Below, piece by piece: positions 50,204-61,546 of a stretch of DNA of 64,000 bases (positions within the stretch are counted from its first letter, which is position 1; the number at the start of each line of letters is the position of its first letter). Below the pieces are notes generated by a model that had not been told where the DNA came from, did no database searches, and was given only the letters and a program-made list of their open reading frames with translations. Origin of the DNA: Lentzea californiensis. GTDB taxonomy: Bacteria; Actinomycetota; Actinomycetes; Mycobacteriales; Pseudonocardiaceae. The stretch is from the NCBI RefSeq assembly GCF_024648825.1, contig NZ_JANBBE010000011.1:186001-250000 (forward strand). The letters are read 5' to 3'. A program made the position numbers and the translations under genes.

Positions 50204-52116
50204 GCGGCCGCGCGATCTCCTAGCCAGGCCACGATCTCCTCAGCGGGCAACGGCTCGCTGAGGAAGTACCCCTGCACCACGTCGCACCCGGCCTCGGCCA
50301 GAGCCGTCCACGTGTCCTGGTCCTCCACGCCCTCCGCGACGGCCTGCAACCCGAAGTTCCGGGCCAGCGCCACCAGGGCGTGCACGATCGCGCTGTCACC
50401 GGCGTCCGTGCACATGTGCGTCACGAACGACCGGTCGAGCTTCATCTCGTGCACCCGCATGCTGCGCAGGTACGAGATCGACGAGTAGCCGGTGCCGAAG
50501 TCGTCGATGGACAGCCGCACGCCAAGTTCGGTCAGGCCGCGCAACACCTCCACGGCGCGGTCCGGGTCCGAGATGATCGCGGACTCGGTGATCTCCAGCG
50601 TCAGCAGCCGGGCGGGCAGCCCGTGCCGCTTGATCAGGTCGGCCACGTCGCCGGGGAACTCGATGTGGTGCAGGCAGGCCGCGCCCACGTTCACCGAGAC
50701 CGGCACCTCCCAGCCCGCGTCCGACCACGAACGGCACTGGCGCAGGGCCGCGTCGATCACGTACCGGGTCAGCGGCTCGATGAGCCCGTTCTCCTCGGCG
50801 ATCGGGATGAACTCGTCCGGGCGCACCAGGCCGCGCGTCGGGTGCTGCCAGCGCGCCAGGGCCTCGACCCCGCACACCGCGCCCGTGTCGGCCAGCGCCT
50901 TCGGCTGGTAGTGCAGGAACAGCTCACCGCGGTCGATCGCGTGCCGGAGCTCCGTCACGGCCGTCAGGTGCGCGGCGCCGCGTTCGTGCAGGCGGGCGTC
51001 GTAGACGGCGACACCGGACTTCTCGCGCTTCGCCGCGTACATCGCGATGTCGGCGTGCCGCAGCAGTTCGTGGCCGTCGCCCGAGTCCGACGGGCACAGC
51101 GCCACGCCGACGCTGGCCGCTATCTCCAGCTCCAGGCCCTCCAGCGTCACCGGCATGGCCAGCGCCTGGAGGATCTTGTCGCCGACCATGCTCGCGTTCT
51201 CCGCCGAGCCGACGCCGGGCAGCAGCACGGCGAACTCGTCGCCGCCCAGCCGTGCCACCAGGTCCGTGTCGCGCACCGCCCACGACAGGCGGTTCGCCAC
51301 CTGGCGCAGCAGCAGGTCGCCGGTGTGGTGCCCGAGCGAGTCGTTGACCTCCTTGAACCTGTCGAGGTCCACGATCAGCAACGCCAGCGGCTCGTCCTTC
51401 TTGCGCGCCTTGTCGACGGCCTGCTCCATCCGCCGCGCGAGCAGCGTCCGGTTCGCGAGGCCGGTCAGGGCGTCGTGGTGGGCCTCGTGCTCGTTCTTCG
51501 CGGCCTGGCGCAGGATCATGCGGCGCTGCCCGAGCAGCACCATGCCGAACAACGCGACCAGTGCCGCGTCCAGCACGAACACCACGATCTGCGCGATCCG
51601 CAACTGCGCGTTCTTCTCGTCGGCCGAACGCAGGTACTCGGTGGTGTCGAGGCGCTTGACCCCGATCGTCGAGGAGATCTGGCGCCGCAACGAGGAATGC
51701 GCGAGATCCGCCTGGTCCGCCTGCAACGGGTCGGTGCCGGCGACGACCGCGCGCAGCATGTCCGTGCTCTGGTCGTACAGGGCCAGCACCTTGCCGGCCT
51801 CCGCCGCGTCGGACGGCATGCCGTTGGCGCGCAGCCACTCCAGCTCGGCGCGCGCGGAACCGACGGAGTTCCGCAGCGGCTGGACGGTCTGCTCGGTCCG
51901 CGCGACCTGCAGGTCGCGCAACGCGTTGTCGGCGACGTTGATGTGCTCCAGCACGCGGGCCCACCGCTCGCTGGTCTCGTTGAGCTCGCGCACGTGCGCT
52001 GTCGTGGCCTGCGCGCTGATGCTGCTCCACAGCGCCAGCCCCGCCAGGACCAGCAGCCCGAACGTCAGCCCGACCGTCGCCACCCGTGCGGTGGCGCGGC
52101 CCTCCCAAAAGCTCAC
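50194..52116 (-). CDS. Transmembrane GGDEF-EAL cyclic-di-GMP enzyme
   Basis: 640 residues. TM1 (about 12-30), a roughly 140-residue extracytoplasmic helical sensor (31-172), TM2 (about 174-195), GGDEF domain with intact GGDEF at 291-295 and inhibitory I-site RDTD at 282-285, EAL domain with EAL 418-420, SVNV (N476), E508, DDFGTGYSS (538-546), KLDR (K559) and AEGVE (595). Both synthesis and hydrolysis of c-di-GMP look possible. The GTG at 52116 overlaps the stop of the sugar-binding lipoprotein gene by 4 bp, so the two proteins are made together and the lipoprotein is the likely ligand sensor. Confidence 0.9.
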   Translation of the reverse strand: MSFWEGRATARVATVGLTFGLLVLAGLALWSSISAQATTAHVRELNETSERWARVLEHINVADNALRDLQVARTEQTVQPLRNSVGSARAELEWLRANGMPSDAAEAGKVLALYDQSTDMLRAVVAGTDPLQADQADLAHSSLRRQISSTIGVKRLDTTEYLRSADEKNAQLRIAQIVVFVLDAALVALFGMVLLGQRRMILRQAAKNEHEAHHDALTGLANRTLLARRMEQAVDKARKKDEPLALLIVDLDRFKEVNDSLGHHTGDLLLRQVANRLSWAVRDTDLVARLGGDEFAVLLPGVGSAENASMVGDKILQALAMPVTLEGLELEIAASVGVALCPSDSGDGHELLRHADIAMYAAKREKSGVAVYDARLHERGAAHLTAVTELRHAIDRGELFLHYQPKALADTGAVCGVEALARWQHPTRGLVRPDEFIPIAEENGLIEPLTRYVIDAALRQCRSWSDAGWEVPVSVNVGAACLHHIEFPGDVADLIKRHGLPARLLTLEITESAIISDPDRAVEVLRGLTELGVRLSIDDFGTGYSSISYLRSMRVHEMKLDRSFVTHMCTDAGDSAIVHALVALARNFGLQAVAEGVEDQDTWTALAEAGCDVVQGYFLSEPLPAEEIVAWLGDRAAAHA

Positions 52117-53147
52117 CGTGCCTGCTCCAACGGTCGCACCCAGCTCGCCGGATCCTCGACGAAGCTGTCGATCTGAGGCTGGAAGAACTCCCTGCGAGCC
52201 TTCTCGGACTCCTGCCGGTGCAGGACCTGGTCCAGGTTCGTCGTCGTCACCGTGAGTCCCGGCGTCTCGATCCAGCCCTCCGGCAGCGTCCCGCCGCCCT
52301 TCGCATGCCTTGCGAGCAGCCAGCCTGCCACAGCGCCCTTGAGGTAGTGCTCGGGAGAGATCGACGCCACCATCGCGCCGTCCCGCACCGCCTGCAACGT
52401 TCTCGGGTCTACCCCGAACCCGCCCACCAGCCACCTCGCCGACTTCTCGGTCTTCAACGCGGCGAGGTTGACGCCGTCGCAGTCGCCCGTACCAACGAAC
52501 GCGAGGGCGTTCGGGTTCGCCGCCACGAGACGTTTCCACGCGTCGCGATTCGCGGCGTCGTCACGTTGCGTGTCGAACGGGCCCAGCACCACTACCCCCG
52601 GTAGCTTTTCGGCGAACCGCCCCCGGATTCCCTCTGCCCGGTCGTCGAACCCGGGGAGCCCGGGAGCGGTGTTTCCCAGCACCACGGTCCCGGTCGCGTC
52701 CGGGGGCATTCGGCGCATCAACTCGTCAGCCAGCTTTTCGCCGAGTTCGTAGTTGTCGTTACCGACGTGGAGTTTCACACCCGAACTCGCGGTGAGCCGC
52801 ATGTCCACGCCGAGCACCGCGACGTGCTGAGCCAATGCCTCACCGATGGACGGCGCCATCAGCGAAGGCTCCGACGTCGCCACGGCGATTCCGCCTTTCG
52901 CGGCCATCGTCAAATCCCGGAACAACTCGACTTCCTTGTGCCCGTCCTGTCCGGGAGGACCGGTCACCGTCGCGCTGACCCCGCCGATTCGGCCGACGCC
53001 CTCGTGAAAGCCGCTGGTCATCTCCTGCGCGAAGGAACCACCGGTGCGCTTCACCACGAAACCGACGTGCGGTAACGCCTGCGACTCCGCAGCGGCGCCG
53101 CAGCCCGACAACAACACCAGACCCAGCACCAGCGCCGCAGCTCGCAT
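52113..53147 (-). CDS. Sugar-binding lipoprotein (RbsB/Peripla_BP_4 type) without a transporter
   Basis: 344 residues: signal with lipobox LLSGC (C16), then a type I periplasmic binding protein fold (HVGFVVKRTGGSFAQEM; LGVDMRLTASSGVKLHVGND; LAFVGTGDCDGVNLAALK; VGGFGVDPRTLQAV). RbsB-like proteins bind pentoses, hexoses or autoinducer-2. No ABC permease or ATPase is adjacent. Instead the gene is fused at the translation level (GTGA) to a transmembrane GGDEF-EAL gene. The ATG at 53147 starts the signal peptide MRAAALVLGLVLLSGCG. Confidence 0.85.
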   Translation of the reverse strand: MRAAALVLGLVLLSGCGAAAESQALPHVGFVVKRTGGSFAQEMTSGFHEGVGRIGGVSATVTGPPGQDGHKEVELFRDLTMAAKGGIAVATSEPSLMAPSIGEALAQHVAVLGVDMRLTASSGVKLHVGNDNYELGEKLADELMRRMPPDATGTVVLGNTAPGLPGFDDRAEGIRGRFAEKLPGVVVLGPFDTQRDDAANRDAWKRLVAANPNALAFVGTGDCDGVNLAALKTEKSARWLVGGFGVDPRTLQAVRDGAMVASISPEHYLKGAVAGWLLARHAKGGGTLPEGWIETPGLTVTTTNLDQVLHRQESEKARREFFQPQIDSFVEDPASWVRPLEQAR

Positions 53148-53246
53148 GGATGACCTCGGGCTCGCTCGACCTACGGGGTGATTGATCTCCAGAGCGGCCG
53201 ATGCTACATCGGATGGTGCCAAACCGGGACAACGCCTGCCGATACC

Positions 53247-53260
53247 GGCAAGCGCTTTCA
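53247..53260. promoter_or_regulatory. Possible LacI-type half-degenerate operator
   Basis: GGCAAGCGCTTTCA shares AAGCGCTTTC with the operators at 22823 and 25541 but is not a full palindrome. It lies 100 bp upstream of the binding-protein gene, in the 127-bp gap after metH. Confidence 0.35.
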
Positions 53261-53274
53261 CGTCCCGAAACCGG

Positions 53275-56850
<3,576 letters not shown>

Positions 56851-56868
56851 GCGCGCTCCCGAGTAGTC

Positions 56869-56942
56869 GGAAGCGCCCTTGTCACGTGTGGTACGAGGCC
56901 GAGCGTGGCAGGCGCGAGGCCCGTTGCAGCGCTTCTCGGCTT
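56869..56942 (-). ncRNA. SAH riboswitch in the metH leader
   Basis: The minus-strand leader reads CCGAG, AAGCGCTGCAAC, a short hairpin, GCCACGCTCGG, a variable loop, then AAGGGCGCTT. This fits the S-adenosylhomocysteine riboswitch (metH motif): CCGAG (plus 56935-56939) pairs with CTCGG (56899-56903), and AAGCGC pairs with GCGCTT (56871-56876) as the pseudoknot. Where the family often has GGAGCGC/GCGCTC, here both sides change to AAGCGC/GCGCTT, which keeps pairing. SAH binding should raise metH expression. Confidence 0.85.
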
Positions 56943-56950
56943 CGCCGTCA

Positions 56951-56956
56951 AGGTTA
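56951..56956 (-). promoter_or_regulatory. -10 TAACCT of the metH promoter
   Basis: On the minus strand TAACCT ends about 9 nt before the first riboswitch helix, so the RNA would begin almost exactly with the aptamer. Confidence 0.45.
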
Positions 56957-56994
56957 CCAATCACGACCATGGACCAGGAACCCGTCCCACTCCA

Positions 56995-57000
56995 TAGGAT
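56995..57000 (+). promoter_or_regulatory. -10 TAGGAT deciding the patatin start
   Basis: TAGGAT is followed by 7 nt and a GTG at 57008, so in-frame codons further upstream (for example the ATG at 56969) cannot be the start from this promoter. Confidence 0.55.
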
Positions 57001-57007
57001 GGCCGCT

Positions 57008-57838
57008 GTGACTGGAGAACGAGCGTTGGTGCTGGGCGGCGGTGGCGTCACCGGAATCGCCTGGGAGACAGGGGTTCTGCACGGACTGGCGGAGCAGGGC
57101 GTCGACCTGACGGGTGCCGATCTGTTCGTCGGGACGTCCGCCGGGTCCGTGGTGGCGGCGGAACTGGCGGGTGGTGCCCCGCTCGCGGACCTCTACGCGG
57201 GTCAGTTGCTGCCGCCCGACGGCGAGATCCCGGCCCGTCTCACTTCGTGGATGATCGTCAGGTACGCGCTTTCCTACGTGATGCCGGGAACGCCGGCGCG
57301 CAAGCGGGCCCGCCTCGGACGTGCCGCGCTCAAGGCCCGCACACCCTCCGAGGAGTCCAGGCTGGCGGTGTTCGACTCCCGGCTGTCCACGAAGGACTGG
57401 CCCGAGCGCCCGCTCAAGGTCACCGCCGTGGACGCCGCGAGCGGGAAGTTCGTGGCGTTCGACCGGGACAGCGGGGTGCCGCTGGTGAAGGCGGTCGCGT
57501 CGAGCTGCGCGGTGCCGCTGGTGTGGCCGCCGGTCAGCATCGACGGCAGCCGGTACATGGACGGCGGCATGCGCTCCGTGGCGAACGTCGACCTCGCCGC
57601 CGGGTACTCGCGGGTGGTGGTCGTCGCCCCGTTGACGCGGTCGGCCAGTCCTGCCGCGACGCCGGGTGCGCAGGCGGCGAAGCTCGGGGTGCCGTCGATC
57701 GTGATCAGTCCGGACCGTGCCGCGCTGGCCGCCATCGGCACGAACCTGCTGGACCCGGCCCGCCGCAAGCCCGCCGCGGAGGCGGGGTACGCCCAGGCCG
57801 TCTCGATCGTAGAGGCCGTGCGAAAGGTCTGGGAGTAG
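57008..57838 (+). CDS. Patatin-like phospholipase/acyl hydrolase
   Basis: 276 residues: oxyanion motif GGGGVTGIAWE at the N-terminus, nucleophile elbow GTSAGS (Ser45), and the second dyad residue in YMDGGMRSV (DGG). It is a cytoplasmic-looking Ser-Asp lipid acyl hydrolase with no signal peptide. GTG 57008 fits both the leaderless -10 and the family's N-terminus. Divergent from metH; followed by the GH8 promoter. Confidence 0.87.
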   Translation: MTGERALVLGGGGVTGIAWETGVLHGLAEQGVDLTGADLFVGTSAGSVVAAELAGGAPLADLYAGQLLPPDGEIPARLTSWMIVRYALSYVMPGTPARKRARLGRAALKARTPSEESRLAVFDSRLSTKDWPERPLKVTAVDAASGKFVAFDRDSGVPLVKAVASSCAVPLVWPPVSIDGSRYMDGGMRSVANVDLAAGYSRVVVVAPLTRSASPAATPGAQAAKLGVPSIVISPDRAALAAIGTNLLDPARRKPAAEAGYAQAVSIVEAVRKVWE

Positions 57839-57879
57839 TTCCGCAACCGGTTCCGGCTCAGATGACTGGTCCGCACCTC

Positions 57880-57909
57880 TTGTCCGAAGTTGACCGGCCC
57901 GCCTATGGT
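57880..57909 (+). promoter_or_regulatory. Promoter of the first GH8 gene
   Basis: TTGTCC (57880-57885), 18 nt, TATGGT (57904-57909). The 20 bases ending in TTGTC (57865-57884) match 59666-59685 before the second GH8 gene at 18 of 20 positions. A leader of about 45 nt leads to a GGAGG ribosome binding site. Confidence 0.6.
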
Positions 57910-57962
57910 CGCCGCGATCGCCCTTTTAGGCAGGTTTGTTAACCATTGATTTGGAGGTGGTT

Positions 57963-59642
57963 GTGGACAGACGATCGGCGTTGGCGGCGGTGAGCGCGGC
58001 CGGGCTCGTGATTGGTCTCCTGGTGGCGGGGACGACCAGTGCGACGGCCGCGGACCCGCTGGTGTCGCAGGGCAAGGCGGTCACGGCGTCCTCTGTCGAG
58101 GGTGCCGGGCTGGAGGCGGCGAAGGCCGTGGACGGCGGCACGACGACCCGGTGGGCCTCGGCGGAGGGCAGTGACTCCGAGTGGCTCCGGGTCGACCTCG
58201 GCTCGGCGCACTCGGTCAGCCGTGTGCGGCTGAACTGGGAGGCCGCGTACGCCAGGGGCTACCGCGTGCAGACCTCTCCGGACGACTCGGCGTGGACGGA
58301 CGTGTTCTCGACGAGCACCGGTGACGGTGGCGTCGACGACTTGACGGTGTCCGGCACCGGGCGGTATTTGCGGGTCCTCGGCACGGCTCGCGGCACGCAG
58401 TGGGGGTACTCGCTGTGGGAGCTCGAGGTCTACGGCGTGGCCGGCGGCAACCCGCCGACGACCACCACGACGACGACCCCGCCCTCGAACGGACTCGGGT
58501 ACGCGTTCGGCAGCCGGAAGACGCCCTACGCGGCGGGCATCCTGCGGCCCTCCGGTGCGACGTCCACCTTGGACGCCGCGGTGGTGGACTACTACCAGCG
58601 CTGGAAGTCCGCGTTCGTGCGGCAGAACTGCGGCAACGGCTGGTACCAGGTGATCTCACCCGATGCCGACCACCCGTACGTCGCCGAGGCGCAGGGCTAC
58701 GGCATGGTGATCACCGCGCAGATGGCCGGGGCGGACCCGGACGCGCGGAGGATCTTCGACGGCCTGGTGAAGTGGAAGATCGACCACCCGTCCTCCATCA
58801 ACCGCGATCTCCTCGCGGCCGAGCAGGACGTGAACTGCCGCAGCGTCAACGGCGGTGACGGCGCCACGGACGGCGACATGGACGTGGCCTACGGGCTGCT
58901 GCTCGCCGACCGGCAGTGGGGCAGCACCGGCACGTACGACTACAAGCAGCTGGCGGTCCGGCACGTCAACGCGATCAAGGCCAGCGAGGTCAACCCGTCG
59001 ACGAACCTGCTCAAGCTGGGCGACTGGTCCAGCGCGGGCGACCAGTACTACTACCTCTCGCGGTCGTCGGACTGGATGGCCGACCACTTCCGGGCGTTCC
59101 GGAAGGCGACGGGGGACGGGGCGTGGGACACGATCCGCGCCGCGCACCAGAACCTGATCGGGCAGTTGCAGCAGAACTTCGCGCCGGGCACCGGTCTGCT
59201 GCCGGACTTCGTGGAGAACACGAACTCCTCCCCGCGCCCGCCCGCCGGCCAGGTGCTGGAGAGCGTGAACGACGGCAGGTACTACTGGAACGCCTGCCGC
59301 GTGCCGTGGCGCATCGGCGCGGACGCGGTGACCAGCGGTGACTCCCAGTCGCTCGCGGCGTCGCGCAAGCTCAACACGTGGGTGAAGTCCAAGGCGGGCA
59401 GCAACCCCGCGAACATCGCGATCGGCTACCAGCTCAACGGCACGCAGCTCTCCGGTGGCAGCGCCGCGGCGTTCTTCGCGCCGTTCGCGGTGGCGGCGGC
59501 GACCGATCCAGGTAGTCAGGCGTGGCTGGACTCGTTGTGGAACAGGATGCTGCAGACGCCGATCGACGGCGGCAGCTACTTCTCCGCGAGCATCCAGCTG
59601 CAGGTGATGATCACGGTCACGGGCAACCACTGGGTGCCCTGA
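57963..59642 (+). CDS. Secreted GH8 glycoside hydrolase with F5/8C carbohydrate-binding domain
   Basis: 559 residues: signal peptide ending SATAA, an F5/8 type C (CBM32-like) domain (about 30-160: KAVTASSVEGAGLEAAKAVD, RWASAEGSDSEWLRVDLG), a Pro/Thr linker, then a GH8 domain. Catalytic candidates are Glu in AEAQGYGM (general acid) and the Asp-rich signature ATDGDMDVAYGLLLADRQW. GH8 enzymes cut beta-1,4 glucans, xylan or chitosan. GTG 57963 lies 5 nt after GGAGG. A close paralogue follows directly. Confidence 0.87.
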   Translation: MDRRSALAAVSAAGLVIGLLVAGTTSATAADPLVSQGKAVTASSVEGAGLEAAKAVDGGTTTRWASAEGSDSEWLRVDLGSAHSVSRVRLNWEAAYARGYRVQTSPDDSAWTDVFSTSTGDGGVDDLTVSGTGRYLRVLGTARGTQWGYSLWELEVYGVAGGNPPTTTTTTTPPSNGLGYAFGSRKTPYAAGILRPSGATSTLDAAVVDYYQRWKSAFVRQNCGNGWYQVISPDADHPYVAEAQGYGMVITAQMAGADPDARRIFDGLVKWKIDHPSSINRDLLAAEQDVNCRSVNGGDGATDGDMDVAYGLLLADRQWGSTGTYDYKQLAVRHVNAIKASEVNPSTNLLKLGDWSSAGDQYYYLSRSSDWMADHFRAFRKATGDGAWDTIRAAHQNLIGQLQQNFAPGTGLLPDFVENTNSSPRPPAGQVLESVNDGRYYWNACRVPWRIGADAVTSGDSQSLAASRKLNTWVKSKAGSNPANIAIGYQLNGTQLSGGSAAAFFAPFAVAAATDPGSQAWLDSLWNRMLQTPIDGGSYFSASIQLQVMITVTGNHWVP

Positions 59643-59680
59643 CCTGCACTGTCCGATCGCGCACAACTGGTCGGTACCTC

Positions 59681-59709
59681 TTGTCGAGGTGCTCTGACCT
59701 GCATACCGT
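59681..59709 (+). promoter_or_regulatory. Promoter of the second GH8 gene
   Basis: TTGTCG (59681-59686), 17 nt, TACCGT (59704-59709). The upstream 20 bases and the leader (TTAAC, then CTGGAGGCGG) are copies of those before the first GH8 gene, so the duplication included the promoter. Confidence 0.6.
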
Positions 59710-59759
59710 CGCCAACCACTCGCATTGACAGCTTTATTAACTAATTGCTGGAGGCGGTC

Positions 59760-61451
59760 GTGGGCGGCAGAACGACGGCGTTCGGGGCGGCCGGGCTCGT
59801 GCTCGGCCTCCTCGTCGCGGGAACGACCATCGCATCGGCGGCGGACCCACTGGTCTCCCGCGACAAGGCGGTGACGGCCTCCTCCGTCGAGGGATCGGGA
59901 TTCGAGGCGGGCAAGGCGGTCGACGGCAGCACCTCGACCCGCTGGGCCTCCGTGGAGGGGCACGACCCCGAATGGCTCCGGGTCGACCTGGGCTCGGTCC
60001 ACACGATCAGCAGGGTGAAGCTGAACTGGGAGGCCGCGTACGCCAGGTCGTACCGCGTGCAGACCTCTCCCGACGGCTCCGCCTGGACCGACGTGTACTC
60101 GACCAGTGCCGGTGACGGCGGCATCGACGACCTGACGCTGTCCGGTTCCGGCCGGTACGTGCGCGTTCACGGCACTGCTCGCGGCACGGCGTACGGCTAC
60201 TCCCTGTGGGAGTTCGAGGTCTACGGCGTGGGCGGGGGCACCCCGACGACGACCACGACCCCGACGACGACCACGACGACTCCGCCCTCCAGCGGCCTCG
60301 GCTACCCGTTCGGCAGCAGGCAGACCCCGTACGCGGCCGGCATCCTGCGCCCGTCCGGTAGCACGTCCAGTTTGGACGCCCAGATCATCGAGTACTACAA
60401 GAAGTGGAAGGCCGCGTTCGTCAAGCAGAACTGCGGCAACGGCTGGTACGAGATCATCTCGCCGGACGCCGACCACCCGTACGTCGCCGAGGCACAGGGT
60501 TACGGCATGGTGATCACCGCGCAGATGGCCGGTGCCGACCCGGACGCGAAGAAGATCTTCGACGGGCTGCTGAAGTACAAGCTCGCCCACCCGTCGGTCA
60601 ACAACCCCGACCTGCTGGCCGCCGAGCAGGACACCTCCTGCAAGAGCGTCAGCGGCAGCGACAGCGCGACCGACGGCGACATGGACACCGCCTACGGCCT
60701 GCTGCTGGCCGACCGGCAGTGGGGCAGCACCGGCACGTACAACTACAAGCAGCTCGCGGTCAGGAACGTCAACGCCATCAAGAAGAGCCTGGTCAACCCG
60801 AACACGAACCTGTTGCTGATGGGCGACTGGTCCAACTCGGGCAACAGCAGGCAGTACTACGGCTCCCGCTCCTCCGACTGGATGTCCGACCACTTCCGGG
60901 CGTTCCGCAAGGCGACCGGCGACTCGGCGTGGGACACGATCCGCACCAAGCACCAGGACGTGATCGCCACACTGCAGTCGAAGTACGCGCCGAGCACCGG
61001 ACTGCTGCCGGACTTCGTGCAGGACACCAACTCCACGGTGAAGCCCGCGGTCGGCGAGATGCTCGAACGGGCCGACACCGACGGCAAGTACTGGTACAAC
61101 GCGTGCCGCGACCCGTGGCGCATCGGCGCGGACGCCGCACTGACCGGTGACACCAAGTCGCTGGCGGCCGCCCGCAAGATGAACTCGTGGATCAAGGGCA
61201 AGACCGGCGGCGACCCGAACAAGATCGCGGTCGGCTACTCGCTCGGCGGCACCCAGATCGAGAGCGGCAGCGACGCGGCGTTCTTCGCGCCGTTCGCGGT
61301 CGCGGCCACGACGGACGCGGGCAGCCAGGCGTGGCTGGACGCGTTGTGGAACAAGATGCTGAACACGCCGGTCGACACGAACACGTACTTCGGCGCGAGC
61401 ATCCAGCTCCAGGTGATGATCACGGTGTCCGGCAACCACTGGATCCCGTAA
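59760..61451 (+). CDS. Second secreted GH8 glycoside hydrolase with F5/8C domain
   Basis: 563 residues, colinear with and highly similar to the gene before it: signal peptide (GLLVAGTTIASA), F5/8C domain, a longer Thr/Pro linker (TTTTPTTTTTTPP), and GH8 domain with AEAQGYGM and ATDGDMDTAYGLLLADRQW. Differences concentrate in the linker and on surface positions (for example KIFDGLLKYKLAHPS for RIFDGLVKWKIDHPS), so both copies should be active, perhaps on different polymers. GTG 59760 lies 5 nt after GGAGG. Confidence 0.87.
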   Translation: MGGRTTAFGAAGLVLGLLVAGTTIASAADPLVSRDKAVTASSVEGSGFEAGKAVDGSTSTRWASVEGHDPEWLRVDLGSVHTISRVKLNWEAAYARSYRVQTSPDGSAWTDVYSTSAGDGGIDDLTLSGSGRYVRVHGTARGTAYGYSLWEFEVYGVGGGTPTTTTTPTTTTTTPPSSGLGYPFGSRQTPYAAGILRPSGSTSSLDAQIIEYYKKWKAAFVKQNCGNGWYEIISPDADHPYVAEAQGYGMVITAQMAGADPDAKKIFDGLLKYKLAHPSVNNPDLLAAEQDTSCKSVSGSDSATDGDMDTAYGLLLADRQWGSTGTYNYKQLAVRNVNAIKKSLVNPNTNLLLMGDWSNSGNSRQYYGSRSSDWMSDHFRAFRKATGDSAWDTIRTKHQDVIATLQSKYAPSTGLLPDFVQDTNSTVKPAVGEMLERADTDGKYWYNACRDPWRIGADAALTGDTKSLAAARKMNSWIKGKTGGDPNKIAVGYSLGGTQIESGSDAAFFAPFAVAATTDAGSQAWLDALWNKMLNTPVDTNTYFGASIQLQVMITVSGNHWIP

Positions 61452-61458
61452 CCCCTCC

Positions 61459-61491
61459 GCCCTGCCGCCGTGCTGAACGCGGCGGCAGGGC
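61459..61491 (+). terminator. Terminator after the GH8 genes
   Basis: A perfect 12-bp stem GCCCTGCCGCCG (61459-61470) with its complement at 61480-61491 and a 9-nt loop, 7 bp after the stop codon and followed by GATTTCGTC. Confidence 0.8.
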
Positions 61492-61508
61492 GATTTCGTC
61501 GAAAGGGG

Positions 61509-61540
61509 TTGACCTTGACCCAGGGTCAAGGTTCGAGGGT
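61509..61540 (+). promoter_or_regulatory. MerR-type promoter with 19-bp palindromic operator
   Basis: TTGACC (61509-61514) and GAGGGT (61535-61540) are 20 nt apart, the over-long spacing typical of MerR-activated promoters. The spacer contains the perfect palindrome CCTTGACCC-A-GGGTCAAGG (61513-61531). ATG 61547 is 6 nt after the -10, so the mRNA would be leaderless. The regulator is probably the MerR gene at 62859. Confidence 0.7.
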
Positions 61541-61546
61541 AGGGGC

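Noticed and set aside
58656..61529. 957-codon minus-strand open frame across both GH8 genes
   Set aside because: Shadow of two real genes; its internal repetition only mirrors the GH8 duplication.
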